The notes below the pieces were generated by a model that made no database searches, was not told the origin of the DNA, and saw nothing but the letters and a program-made list of their open reading frames with translations. This document shows positions 43,501 through 49,626 of a DNA stretch of 64,000 nt, piece after piece. Within the stretch, counting starts at the first letter, position 1. The number at the start of each line of letters is the position of its first letter. The translations under genes were made by a program, and so were the position numbers. Source of the stretch: Symbiodinium natans (lineage: Eukaryota > Sar > Dinophyceae > Suessiales > Symbiodiniaceae); contig CAJNDS010000347.1 of assembly GCA_905221605.1 (NCBI GenBank), positions 927,353 through 991,352 on the forward strand. The letters are read 5' to 3'.

Positions 43501-45891
43501 ATAAAAGAACGCGCAAAGGCATATCTACATGTCTTTCTGTATATACATATATGTATGTGTATATATATATAAATATATAATTATTCATTCATTTATTTAT
43601 CTATTTATTTAGTTTTCATTTTTTCTTGGTTTGGTATCATATAACGGTTGTCGCAAGTCAAGGGCCCAGTGCTTTTAACCCTAGAGCTACCCTTGAACTC
43701 CACCGCCAAACAAACTCTAACCCCCCCCCCCCGGTGCCCTGAAGACAGCAAAGCCGAAGTCCAAATTTTCGTCCGAAGATTAGGCTTAAGGGTTTCTAGG
43801 GTCTATTCGAGGACCGTTTGGTTCTTCGGGTAGTTTCCTGGTCCCTTAGTGCGGGCCCTTAAAAGGGTACCCCTTATACACCCCTTATGTACCTTATACA
43901 ACCCCAAGGTCAGCAGAACTTTTTAAGGTAAGGGATCAGAAAGGCTAGGGTTTAGGGTTTAGGGTTTAGAGGGTTTAGGGGTTTAGGGGTTTAGGGGTTT
44001 AGGGGTTTAGGGGTTTAGCGGTTTAGCGGTTTAGGGGTTTGGGGGTTTAGGGGTTTAAGGGTTTATAAGGGTTTAGGGTTTAGGGTTTAGCGAAACCCTA
44101 AGCCCTGAAACCCCCAAGCCGTTGAGTTCGTTTAGGCTCTTATAGACTTCAACGTCGTTTAGAGGGTAAGGCAGCTCAGGCCCTAAACCCGAAACCCTAA
44201 ACCCTAAACCCTAAACCCTAAACCCCATAAACCCTTGTAGACTTTAAAAAACAGTTTCGGGTAGTGCAGCTCAGGCTCTTTGAGCGGCCATCGCGGATGG
44301 CGCATTCGGCGGACCTTACGGGGCAGCTGCGGGAGCCCCCGTGTTTCTAGGTGCCCTGGTGCCCTACAGCTCCAAGTCTCCAAGCCCTAAACCCTAAACC
44401 CTAAACCCGACACCCGAAACCCTAAACCCGAAACCCTAGCTTCACCACAAAAGACTGCAAAGCCCCAGCAGGGCCTCAACAAAAGCCCTGCTGGGATGCT
44501 TCGGGTGCGGGGGTCCAGAGCTTGGGGGTTTGGGGTTTGGGTTTAGGGTTTAGGGTTTAGGGTTAGGGTTTAGGGTTTAGGGTTTAGGGTTTAGGGTTTA
44601 GGGTTTAGGGTTTAGGGTTTAGGGTTTAGGGTTTAGGGGTAGGGTTTAGGGGTTAGGGTTTAGGGTTTAGGGTTTAGGGTTTAGGGTTTAGGGTTTAGGG
44701 TTTAGGGTTTAGGGTTTAGGGTTTCGGGGTATATACGGGGTCAGAAGGTTATAGGGGGTTCAGGGATACTGCTTCGATTTGGGTCTAATTTCGTAGGGTT
44801 GGATGGGCAGAGGATCAAGAGCTTGACACGAGTTCAGACCTGAAAACCGGGCTCTAGAGTGGAGATGGCGCTACAGGTAATCTCTCGCTCGGACTCGTCG
44901 CCGCCGACAAGGTGGCCACATGAAGAGCTCTCAAAACCATGATTTTGCAGTTTGTAGGTGGCCCTGTGCCCTACAGCTCCAAGTCTCCAAGCCATAAGAC
45001 AAAAAGTGGTCCTAGCAGTTGGGATGCCGCCCCATATACTCCCAGTCCTTAATTGAGATTATAATTGGGGTGCGATAATCCCTATTAAGGACTGTCAGTA
45101 TAAGGGGAACATCCCAAGGCCCAAGGTCCTAGCTTCACCGCAAAAGACCCCAAAAAAACCTAAACCCAAAACCCAAAACCCAAAACCCTAAACCCTAAAC
45201 CCTAAACCCTAAACCCTCACCCCAGCACGACCTCGAAGAGTTGAAGCCTACAACGCTTAAAAAAATACGATGCTGGGACGCTTAGGGTCAGAGGGTTTCA
45301 AGGTCCAAAGCTTGGGGTTTGGGTTTTGGTCTCTGGGATACTGCTTCGATTTGTGTCTTATTTCGTAGGGTTGGAGGGGCAAAGGATCTAGACAGGGTTG
45401 ACAAGAGTTCAGACCGGCTTCGGTAAAGGTAATGTCTTGCTTGGACTCGTCATGCGCGAAAACGTGCCACATGAAGAGCTCCCAAAACAATGATTTTGCA
45501 CGACTGCAACCACGGCAAGCAAAACAATGATTTTGCACGACTGCAACCACGGCAAGCTCCATGGAAGAATAGAATACGCGTAAACAGTCTTCATAGTCAT
45601 CTTCCCCCTTATACTAAGAGCCCTTATAACTAATCAGGATTACAATATAGGGGGGGTACTATAATCCCCATTAAGGAGCTGTTGGTATTCGAGGGAGCAT
45701 CCCAAACTAAAGCTGCGGAAACTCCCTAAACCCTAAATCCCTAAACCCTAAACCCTAAACCCCAAACCCTAAACCCTAAACCCTAACCCTAAACCCTAAA
45801 CCCTAACGAACTGAAGCTCGCTGCTTTCCCAGCTGCGTGCAACGCTTGGCAGCGGCGCCGGCTCGATGTGACGGCTCTCGGAAGCACCCAT
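22490..45891 (-). CDS. Giant multi-exon gene: multi-C2-domain protein with coiled-coil C-terminal region
   Basis: About 28 short minus-strand exons spread over 23 kb, each with G/C third positions. It starts at ATG 45891 in a GCCATGG context. C2 domain A is assembled in order from 40490-40590 (RGLRNADWMPMGGTSDPYC), 39715-39900 (RTEFRTKTVDNCTDPVWKE), 39365-39425 (FFEGDVLLFTVN) and 39040-39100 (FDEDTGKDDDFLGQAYL). C2 domain B comes from 34025-34090 (ADWLPGTGTSDP), 33430-33515 (VTCQLQTGDGKNVSGDKVSL), 32540-32645 (SVQPAWDFAGSLLVPKGA) and 31035-31110 (MDDFLGRAAVKYDQL). A third C2 end (CCDSDGKTFLGSQV) is at 37830-37920. Exons from 29625 down look helical. C2 domains bind membranes, often through Ca2+, and the Asp residues of SDP and DEDTGKDDD are present. 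Nearly every intron carries TTTAGGG-like DNA. It could be two genes, since a possible stop lies near 35315. Confidence 0.55.
22590..22672 (+). repeat. TTTAGGG telomere-like array
   Basis: About ten units, directly next to a half copy of a palindromic element (CTACTTGGAGGGATTCATGG at 22672). Confidence 0.9.
23270..24830 (-). CDS. Helical exons near the 3' part of the giant gene
   Basis: Three minus-strand exons: 24730-24830 (ARRLSQQLRRAETLGFAQLL then VEMGRLVGL), 24115-24205 (CLHFAVRDFPNAERTYDESR then CLRFVAG) and 23270-23335 (GEQLLRQLGAGDSEHRAAV). The first and third are amphipathic and coiled-coil-like. The middle one looks globular and is unusually clean in third-base bias. No family is recognised for it. 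Confidence 0.5.
23540..23632 (-). repeat. CCCTCTAAA 9-mer array
   Basis: Ten perfect CCCTCTAAA units, a homogenised 9-bp variant of the CCCTAAA unit. Because nine is a multiple of three, it gives a spurious KPS or LEG repeat frame. Confidence 0.95.
25290..25485 (-). repeat. CCCTAAA/CCCCTAAA mixed array
   Basis: Mixed CCCTAAAA, CCCCTAAA and CCCTAAA units lying beside a minus-strand exon at 25480-25560 (RLEPVSHVTAFDQSLLHLQ), so intronic. Confidence 0.85.
25480..29625 (-). CDS. Middle helical exons of the giant gene
   Basis: Minus-strand exons at 29530-29625 (REASLSVRVATAENEVERLR then LGHAQAVQ), 28780-28880 (ARPYKFETINQLRHSGKPAP), 28495-28590 (LMELRKRLGAQQEKLGFYDQ, ending at a good GTAAGG donor), 27555-27625 (CKAQKSYIAVDERPGRRSRG), 26185-26255 (VKDLTDANTFLSPTGKLNAS) and 25480-25560 (RLEPVSHVTAFDQSLLHLQ). 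Several have heptad-like hydrophobic spacing. They are separated by TTTAGGG arrays, poly-C and poly-G. Confidence 0.5.
26538..26665. mobile_element. MITE-like palindromic element, family C, copy 1
   Basis: The left arm TATGGGGTGGTTGTT and the inner palindrome (ACCTTTTGGGTTGACGGTACC ... GGGATCCAAAAAAGGG) match the element at 31548-31658, including the inner TCGCCGTTATAT/TGCCGTCTTATAT. The right arm is degenerate. No coding capacity. Confidence 0.6.
27105..27295. repeat. Poly-C tracts
   Basis: Two long C runs (about 27105-27160 and 27229-27290) in C/A-rich degenerate CCCTAAA DNA that continues to 27540. No exon is seen from 26900 to 27540. Confidence 0.9.
27615..27703 (+). repeat. TTTAGGG telomere-like array
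   Basis: About twelve units with two GTGTAGG variants. It begins about 10 bp from the exon at 27555-27625. Confidence 0.9.
28592..28760 (+). repeat. TTTAGGG telomere-like array (one of the longest)
   Basis: About twenty perfect TTTAGGG units ending at 28733, then two broken ones. It abuts the exon at 28495-28590 on its 5' side, so CCCTAAA forms the 3' end of that intron on the transcribed strand. Confidence 0.95.
28893..29035 (+). repeat. TTTAGGG telomere-like array
   Basis: About twenty units with one TTTTTTAGGG slip. Interstitial and intronic. Confidence 0.95.
29729..29925. repeat. GGGGTTTGGGG-rich tract
   Basis: About 200 bp of G runs split by TTT or TT on the plus strand (GGGGTTTGGGGGGG), a strong G-quadruplex candidate. 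Intronic or between exons. Gly/Trp/Phe frames here are artefacts. Confidence 0.9.
30185..30499 (+). other. Open plus-strand stretch of doubtful coding value
   Basis: A 104-codon plus-strand frame (MARGSEQSQALRPELFLLF, CAYCFKLRKYLRFDLRSAG) opposes all supported exons and ends in a half copy of a palindromic element (ACTTGGAGGTTCATGG at 30441). No family recognised. Treated as chance. Confidence 0.15.
30527..30645 (-). repeat. CCCTAAA telomere-like array
   Basis: About fourteen units, reverse orientation to the arrays at 28.6-29.0 kb. A poly-C tract follows at 30857-30911. Confidence 0.95.
31035..31110 (-). CDS. Exon: end of C2 domain B
   Basis: The minus-strand frame reads MDDFLGRAAVKYDQLSSGSF, the conserved 'DDFLG.A' strand that closes a C2 domain. 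A TGA follows AP in this frame, so a splice before it is assumed. Confidence 0.55.
31548..31658. mobile_element. MITE-like palindromic element, family C, copy 2
   Basis: The arms of about 40 bp are imperfect inverted repeats: left CTGGGTGGCTGTCAAAACTA plus GATCCCTTTTGGGGTACCC, right GGGATCCAAAAAGGGGCCAT plus AACAACCACCCCAC. The central 25 bp are AT-rich. It matches the copy at 26538-26665. Confidence 0.65.
31804..31892 (-). repeat. CCCTAAG 7-mer variant array
   Basis: About eight perfect CCCTAAG units, then CCCTAAA. A locally homogenised single-base variant of the telomere unit. A G run follows at 31921-31943. Confidence 0.9.
32432..32485. repeat. CT / CCCT microsatellite
   Basis: (CT)n followed by (CCCT)n on the plus strand, 50 bp before an exon of C2 domain B. 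Confidence 0.9.
32540..32645 (-). CDS. Exon: C2 domain B, 'PxWDF' strand
   Basis: Minus-strand frame RQNSVQPAWDFAGSLLVPK then GAALLFEAPV, followed by a GTGTAG donor. It corresponds to the 'T.NPVWNE.F.F......L.F.V' part of C2 domains. Confidence 0.6.
32697..32750. mobile_element. Half copy of MITE-like family B
   Basis: GGGATGTTCCCCTCTGATACT then AACAGCCCTTAATAGGGATT, the left arm of family B. No right arm is found nearby. Possibly truncated. Confidence 0.5.
33297..33415 (-). repeat. CCCTGAAA 8-mer variant array
   Basis: About twelve units of CCCTGAAA with CCCTGCAA and CCCCGAAA variants. It ends about 15 bp from the donor of the exon at 33430-33515, so it is the first sequence of that intron. 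Confidence 0.9.
33430..33515 (-). CDS. Exon: C2 domain B, central strands
   Basis: Minus-strand frame VTCQLQTGDGKNVSGDKVSL then RTPTVK, followed by GTAGGGCGGGG as donor. The acceptor side is GGGCCCAG preceded by CCCTAAA repeats. Matches C2 strands 3-4. Confidence 0.6.
33707..33800 (+). repeat. TTTAGGG telomere-like array
   Basis: About ten units preceded by two AGGGAAGAGGGTTT variants. Confidence 0.9.
33843..33939. mobile_element. MITE-like palindromic element, family A, copy
   Basis: Left end ACTTGAAGGCTCATGGGC, right end TTTGAACCTTCAAGT. About 97 bp, non-coding, with diverged arms. Confidence 0.5.
34025..34090 (-). CDS. Exon: start of C2 domain B
   Basis: The minus-strand frame GRADWLPGTGTSDPLPGS is a clear paralogue of NADWMPMGGTSDPYC at 40.5 kb. 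The SDP motif holds a Ca2+-ligand Asp in classical C2 domains. Confidence 0.6.
34436..34800. repeat. TA, TG and TGTCTGTA microsatellite
   Basis: (TA)n, (TG)n, then about 170 bp of TGTATGTC/TGTCTGTG units and TATG. Preceded by a G run that meets a C run (34398-34413). No exon. Confidence 0.9.
34870..35160 (-). CDS. Weak minus-strand exon candidate
   Basis: Minus-strand frame including SSAACLRAVLQVWSAQEAQY and LTMLVTTQQHHIRNLNTEAT. The composition is helical and Gln-rich and lies between C2 exons. It may be an exon of the giant gene or chance. Confidence 0.3.
35945..36600 (-). CDS. Exons between C2 domains (EAYLTVSVAIYDSRHDPNP; EDTVELTVRPPRTEGPQLLR)
   Basis: The exon at 36515-36600 reads KDSVEAYLTVSVAIYDSRHD and the exon at 35945-36025 reads EDTVELTVRPPRTEGPQLLR. 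Both are strand-rich with good third-base bias. The first resembles the 'L.V.V.D.R' part of a C2 fold. A TA microsatellite lies between them (36128-36155). Confidence 0.5.
36846..36993. mobile_element. Large inverted repeat, MITE-like family E
   Basis: Arms GGGTTCCCCTACTACCCCCT and AGGGGGGTAGTAGGGGAACC are near-perfect inverted repeats of about 45 bp (extending to CCCCCCTAGGTTC and GAACCTAGGGGGG) around a 50-bp AT-rich loop of TAATTAAG units. Single copy in the window. Non-coding. Confidence 0.65.
37095..37920 (-). CDS. Exons of a further C2-like unit
   Basis: 37830-37920 reads QLCCDSDGKTFLGSQVEGV, the 'D.DGK.FLG' end of a C2 domain. 37095-37180 reads TGELRLHKTSYDGSAPCLM. Between them lie an intact family A palindrome (37656-37766) and a CCCTAAA array (37773-37832) that reaches the exon edge. 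Confidence 0.5.
37656..37766. mobile_element. MITE-like palindromic element, family A, best copy
   Basis: Terminal inverted repeats CTACTTGGAGGTTCATAGGT and, reversed, CTACTTGAAGGTTCATGGGT: 20 of 22 positions identical over the arms. Total 111 bp, AT-rich middle, no coding capacity. It sits between two exons of the C2 gene. Confidence 0.7.
37773..37832 (-). repeat. CCCTAAA telomere-like array
   Basis: Eight units lying between the family A element and the DSDGKTFLG exon. Confidence 0.95.
38907..38991. mobile_element. MITE-like palindromic element, family A, copy
   Basis: ACTTGAAGGTTCATGGGTAG at the left and ACTACCCATGAGCCTCCAAGT (21 bp, described here as its inverse) at the right. 85 bp. 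It lies 50 bp from the DEDTGKDDD exon. A lone right arm is at 38829-38851. Confidence 0.65.
39040..39425 (-). CDS. Exons: end of C2 domain A
   Basis: 39365-39425 reads SCSIDDFFEGDVLLFTVNLG, the strand before the second Ca2+ loop. 39170-39235 is weaker (GTKFHHRCPVHVITYTAVL). 39040-39100 reads LLRFDEDTGKDDDFLGQAYL. The DEDTGKDDDFLG string is the signature of C2 calcium-binding loop 3. The 'D.D...DD' acidic residues are all present, so Ca2+ binding is plausible. Confidence 0.65.
39474..39540 (-). repeat. CCCTAAA telomere-like array
   Basis: Eight to nine units with two CCCCAAA variants, between C2 domain A exons. Confidence 0.95.
39715..39900 (-). CDS. Exon: C2 domain A, central strands
   Basis: The minus-strand frame reads GLRWQILMSGKSAKGWPFWT, then GAGRTEFRTKTVDNCTDPVW and KEPRF. 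'RTKTV.N..DPVW.E' is the most conserved C2 stretch. The exon joins in order with SDPYC upstream and FFEGDVLLFTV downstream. Confidence 0.65.
40490..40590 (-). CDS. Exon: start of C2 domain A
   Basis: The minus-strand frame VEITSSRGLRNADWMPMGG then TSDPYCICQVP is a textbook C2 N-terminal half ('V.I..A.GL...D....SDPY'). The donor side opens into TTTAGGG-free sequence, and the acceptor side abuts the CCCTAAAA array at 40603. Confidence 0.7.
40603..40730 (-). repeat. CCCTAAAA array
   Basis: About ten perfect CCCTAAAA 8-mers flanked by CCCTAAA 7-mers, 10 bp upstream of the C2 domain A exon. Confidence 0.95.
40823..40896. mobile_element. MITE-like palindromic element, family B, copy
   Basis: Left end GGGATGCTCCCCCCTTATTC, centre GGGGGTACTATAATCCCTAT, right end CATAACGGGCAACATCCC. 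74 bp. The left arm is shorter than the right. Confidence 0.55.
41240..41325 (-). CDS. Short exon (LKNSEVAREPPCVEPKRPHE)
   Basis: The minus-strand frame LKNSEVAREPPCVEPKRPHE then ILVGGKAWG has protein-like composition and strand agreement with the C2 exons. No domain. Confidence 0.4.
41328..41496. mobile_element. MITE-like palindromic element, family A, long copy
   Basis: Left ACTTGGAGGTTTCACG, right CGTGAACTTCCAAG. About 169 bp. Its middle (AGTCATAAGTTGAGTCATAAG) resembles the GGTCATAAGTGAG of the 42-kb copy. Confidence 0.55.
42001..42072. mobile_element. MITE-like palindromic element, family A, copy
   Basis: Left CTTGGAGGTTCATGGGTGGT, right ACTACCCGTGAACCTGCAAG. 72 bp, the shortest complete copy. 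Confidence 0.6.
42425..42580 (-). repeat. CCCTAAA telomere-like array, degenerate
   Basis: About 20 imperfect units. The exon at 42600-42675 (HQLGSDTPAAGPNKDTGEQP) starts just beyond it. Confidence 0.9.
42731..42807. mobile_element. Palindromic element, family D
   Basis: TATGGGCCCTCGAAAGGGGA at the left and CCGAAGGGCCCATA at the right. Similar GGGCCCTTAAAAGGGTACCC DNA occurs at 43853 and, reversed and diverged, at 58620-58695. Confidence 0.4.
43015..43100 (-). CDS. Exon (GKVKDICLEFSLGTS)
   Basis: The minus-strand frame DHKSARQPRRPRSRAGKVKD then ICLEFSLGTS has strong third-base bias (nearly all G/C). It sits upstream of C2 domain A in the same gene. The basic stretch could contact acidic lipids, which is inference. 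Confidence 0.45.
43945..44100 (+). repeat. TTTAGGGG 8-mer variant array
   Basis: TTTAGGG units followed by about eight TTTAGGGG and two TTTAGCGG units, then TTTAGGG again. An 8-bp homogenised variant. Confidence 0.95.
44530..44725 (+). repeat. TTTAGGG telomere-like array (longest)
   Basis: About 26 units, mostly perfect, with two short interruptions near 44570 and 44640. Confidence 0.95.
44875..45480 (-). CDS. Duplicated exon pair (ELFMWHVFAHDESKQDIT and frameshifted copy)
   Basis: The segment 45425-45480 reads ELFMWHVFAHDESKQDITF. A related segment at 44875-44935 carries the same DNA with one extra base, so only the end (GGDESEREIT) stays comparable. About 200 bp of flanking DNA (GGATACTGCTTCGATTTG onward) is shared. 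One copy is probably a dead exon. Confidence 0.45.
45021..45115. mobile_element. MITE-like palindromic element, family B, best copy
   Basis: Left GGGATGCCGCCCCATATACT then CCCAGTCCTTAATTGAGATT. Right GATAATCCCTATTAAGGACT then GTCAGTATAAGGGGAACATC. The two arms are imperfect inverted repeats over about 42 bp. 95 bp in all. Inserted between the two copies of the duplicated exon. Confidence 0.65.
45488..45556. repeat. Short tandem duplication
   Basis: CAAAACAATGATTTTGCACG plus the following ACTGCAACCACGGCAAG occurs twice in direct succession, with a period of about 37 bp. Confidence 0.85.
45601..45703. mobile_element. MITE-like palindromic element, family B, copy
   Basis: Left CCCCCTTATACTAAGAGCCC, centre GGGGGGTACTATAATCCCCA, right TTGGTATTCGAGGGAGCATC. 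103 bp. Confidence 0.55.
45720..45812 (-). repeat. CCCTAAA telomere-like array
   Basis: About twelve units next to the first exon of the giant gene. It is the last substantial array before the TTTAGGG-poor block. Confidence 0.9.
45815..45891 (-). CDS. First exon of the multi-C2 gene, myristoylation-like N-terminus
   Basis: The ATG on the minus strand at 45891-45889 lies in GCCATGG context. It reads MGASESRHIEPAPLPSVARS then WESSELQF. MGxxxS is the N-myristoyltransferase consensus, and lipid anchoring would fit a C2 membrane-binding protein. Upstream DNA lacks further exon-like frames and TTTAGGG, supporting this as the 5' end. No trans-spliced leader site can be shown. Confidence 0.5.
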
Positions 45892-45999
45892 GGCGACAAG
45901 GCGGCGATGACTGGACCCGGGAGTAACCTAGGAATCAAAAGGGTAATTCCCCTTCTTGGTTTTAAGGGGATTGCTATAAGGGTACGTGGCATGGACCTT

Positions 46000-48097
46000 T
46001 AGGGTCTATTTGGCACTTCCTTTTTGTTTGCTATTTAAACGGTTCAATTCACACATACAATTTGTGGGGTTTAGGTTTAAGGCAAAATTTATGGCTTAGG
46101 GCTAGTTCGGTTCACGGCTCAGGGCTCCCATGTTTGGCATCACATCTCTTATTTTCCTAGGGCTTCGCCACCTACCTCTCATTCCGTTTTCCATTCAACC
46201 CTCGTCTAAGGGTCTGGTGTTTGCGATAAATATACTACTTTAGAAAAATCAATAATAACATAAATAACGCTGACTACAGGAGCTGCTGGAAATGACAAAC
46301 CCTGAGCGCCCTCAAGTGTGTTGCTTTAATGAAGACGATAATATACTCTTTTGTTGATAAATATTCCCATGACCATATTGTTGTTTCAGCCGCTTTTAGC
46401 CTTTTCCTATTAGTATTGTTTTTGTTTACCTGTTATAACACCAAGGAAGGGGAAAGGGAAAACACCACTTCATCTCGATGTGTTTATCTCTCCTTTCCTT
46501 CCCTCTCAAGATTTTTCTTTTGTTAATCTCCCTCTCTCTCTCTCTCTCTTCTTCGCTCTGTCTCTCTCTCTCTCTCTCTCTCTCCCCCTCTCTCTCTCTC
46601 TCTCTGTCTGCCATCTCTTGCTCTCTCATCCCTCCCCTCCCCTCTTTCCTTCCTCCCCTCCTTTCCAAAACTTTCTGCGGAGAATAAGGACAACAGAGAA
46701 CAAAAAGGAAAGATAGGATGAAGGCAGATGGTGGGGACAGGAAGGGAGAACTCCTCTTTCGCTCGGCTCACACGTTTTCTCTTCCCTTGCCTTCATCCTC
46801 TGCTCTTCTCCCTTTTCTCTTCATAAGAAGAAAGGACAAATGAAAGGAACCGAAAGCTCAGGGAAAGCAAGACGCCCTCGCTCTCATCATCTGCCCCTTC
46901 CTCGACTTCATTGCTCTATTCCTTGTTCTTCTCTCCTGTCTCATTGGTGATCAGTGATAAACCAAGACGAGCTTGCCGTTCTTTCATTTTCTTTTTTTGG
47001 TGGAAAGCTAAGAAGCAGGAAGGAGAGGAAGGAAAGTGGAGAAATAGAAAGAGAAGCAAGAACGGAAAGAACAATACGCAGAAATGACAGAGAGGAAGGG
47101 AGAACTGCAAGCCCAGCAGAAGAAGAAGAAGATAGAGAGAGAGAGAGAAGAGATGAAGATAAGATAAGGGTGAAAAGGTGAAAAGAATGAAAACAAAAAT
47201 CTAACAGCAAAGTAGCTAAACAAAACCTTCTGGCCTACCCCTTCAACTCTAAACCACCCTAAACCCTCGGTACATTGAGATATAACGGCACAGTTCCCGT
47301 AGCATACTATATCAGAAACCATTTATTCCTACGAGACGTACAACCGCCTAAAACACGGTGACAAAAAATAAAACAGCGAGGCATCTGAAAAGACTTTCTG
47401 GCCTTCCCCTTCAACTCTAAACCACTAAACCCTCGCTATATAAAGGCTTAACAGCACAGTTCCCGTAGCACGCTATGTCATTTCTTCTTACGAGACGCAC
47501 AACATAAACCAAGGTTTCGTATACTTTTTGTAGTCAGGATGTGATATCCTGTTGCTCTGGACGAGTATTACGTAAGACTTTAAGCGCCTGTGGGTCTTGC
47601 GGATAATTGGAGAATAAGCATCATCCTTGACAAATGATAACCATGATGGGAGACCTGTGAGAAGCATTGAGAATGAAAAAGCAAGATACTTGCGAGCAAT
47701 TACTTGCAGCCTGTTGGAAGGTCTCAGGAAATCGCGAAAGGACATTTGCTCACAGTATTCTCGTGTCCCTGGGGCTTAAAGTAAATGATTTTCCGCATTA
47801 CCCTATGCGCTCGAATACTTCTGAGTCTCATGGTTCGTTCTCCGCTATCGGTATTTGATACGCCATACATTTATCCTATATACACACTTGATGTGGGCAC
47901 CTATTCTACGTACTTTCTCTTTGCGTTTTGCTGACTGAGAGATGTTTTCGGGTGTGAAAAGGCCTTACGCGCCAACATCTGCTTCTGGACAACAAAGTAG
48001 AGATAATATGTTTTGTGAAGGGGGGGCCAAGACAGTGCTTAATCGGCCCTGGGTTTGACGATTGAAGATTGAAGACGCCGGGGAACTCTCCCCGGAT
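46000..48097. other. TTTAGGG-poor spacer, purine/pyrimidine biased
   Basis: It holds a CT-rich tract (46520-46612), a purine-rich stretch (47000-47180) and a pair of direct repeats of about 115 bp at 47221-47343 and 47386-47503 (both with CCCCTTCAACTCTAAACCAC and CACAGTTCCCGTAGCA). No frame has a recognisable product. Ser/Leu or Glu/Arg open frames follow from composition. Confidence 0.5.
47221..47503. repeat. Two-copy direct repeat, about 165-bp period
   Basis: Copies at 47221-47343 and 47386-47503 share CTTCTGGCC, CCCCTTCAACTCTAAACCAC, CACAGTTCCCGTAGCA and ACGAGACG. About 80 percent alike by eye. Confidence 0.75.
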
Positions 48098-48480
48098 TGA
48101 AGATGCTCCGGGGAGAGTTCCCGGGCATCTTCAATCTTCAACCTTCAAACACAGGGCCGATTAAGCGCTCCACCTGCTGCTTAATCGGCCCTTGGATTGA
48201 AGATTGAAGATTGAATATGCCGGGGAACTCTCCCAGGAGTATCTTCAACCCCAGACCCCTGCCGATTGAGCACTTCATCTGCCTAGTCGGCCCAGGGTTG
48301 AGAATCCAGGATTGAAGGTGCTCCGGGGAGAGTTCCCGGGCATGTTCAATCTTCAAACCCAGGGCCGATTAAGCAGGCGGAGCGCTCAATCGGCCTTGAG
48401 GCCGAAGGATCAGGATTGAAGATTCTCGGGGAGAGTTCCCCGGCATCGTCAAGCCGATTAAGCAGCTGGAGCCCTTACTC
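48030..48480. repeat. Hairpin array, copy in duplication unit 1
   Basis: Alternating palindromes: GATTGAAGATGC ... GCATCTTCAATC with an inner CCGGGGA/TCCCGG, and GGCCGATTAAGC ... GCTTAATCGGCC (12-bp stems, loops about 10-12 nt; for example 48155-48190). The period is roughly 105-125 bp, about four units. RNA or single-stranded DNA from here would fold into a row of hairpins. Confidence 0.8.
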
Positions 48481-49059
48481 GGCCCTGGGGTCCAGTAGTT
48501 CAATATTTCATATGCTCTGCTAAAGTCTGTAGAATTTTCAAGCCCCCCTCCCAAAGACCCATCTGTATTTTGGTGTTTGGGATACCGTAAGCCAAAGCTA
48601 AATGAAAGGGAAGAAGTCCCTCTTTCCTCTGCCAATCTTCTTCCTCCCACTCCTCTCTTCCTCTCCTATTCCTTTCTTAGCATAGAGCATGGAGTGATGA
48701 GAGGGAAGGGGTGAAAGCGGATGAGAAAAGTGACAGAGAGGGCAGGGCGAAATCTTCATTTCCTTGTCTTTTTCGTCCCTCTCACCTCTCCTTCTCATCG
48801 TTCTCTTGCTTTCTCGTTTGAGAAGGATGTGGACAGGGCATGGAACAAGGCGAGGGAAGGGGGGGGGGGCGAAATCGAGTGAGAAAGGATGGAACAAGGA
48901 AGAAATGAGGAAAAATGGACAGGACAGGTCAGGTGTTTGGTTTGGCGACTACTATGTTGGCGGGCGGGGCTTGTCCGGCTTATAAAATCGGTTAGCTAAC
49001 AAGCGGACTTACGGACTTATGCAACTGGAGTTACAACTCCGAGCTAAGTCTGCCACCCG

Positions 49060-49350
49060 GGCACGACCACGACGCGAGCACTAGACGGCCACGACACGGC
49101 CACGACATTCCCACGACGCGGCCCCAGAGCAACGACACGGCCACGACACGGCCACGACATGCCCACGACATGCCCACGACACGCCCATGACGCAGCCCCG
49201 TGGCAAAGTGCCAGGCCCCCCGCGACACGGCCGCGACACGGCCACGACACGGCCACGACACGGCCACGACATGCACGCGACAGGGCCCCAGAACAACGAC
49301 ACGCCCACGACACGGCCACGACATGCCCACGACACGCCCACGACATGTCG
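49060..49350. repeat. CACGGCCACGA minisatellite
   Basis: About 25 units of an 11-12 bp motif, CACGACACGGC/CACGACATGCC, with one interruption at 49190-49230. It produces spurious THDTATTRPRHGHD or CRGRVVGMSW frames on both strands. Confidence 0.85.
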
Positions 49351-49626
49351 AGAGGCCCGACAAACAGAACAGCGCACTCATTGAATAGAAAGTCTGCCGC
49401 GAACCAGTTAGCTAGGACTTAGCTAAGTCCACTTATATGGTACCACGGACGAAATTCCACGTTCCCACGAGCACGACTTATAAATGACTTAGCAACAACA
49501 TATATTCTGGGTTATAACCCAAACGCAAGTCAACGGCAGCTACAGAATTAAGATGAAGGGCCGAGGTCCCTCAGTCGTCACTCGCTGTACGCTCCAGGTT
49601 TAGATTCAACTACATTCAGGTGTCAG

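Noticed and set aside
46426-47322. Ser/Leu or Glu/Arg frames
   Set aside because: Purine/pyrimidine-biased DNA opens frames in every phase, and no motif or third-base bias supports a protein.
48030-48480. CRISPR-like array
   Set aside because: Repeats are palindromic throughout with no unique spacers, and the context is eukaryotic with no cas genes.
49044-49422. Frames such as THDTATTRPRHGHD and CRGRVVGMSW
   Set aside because: 11-12 bp minisatellite read in different frames.
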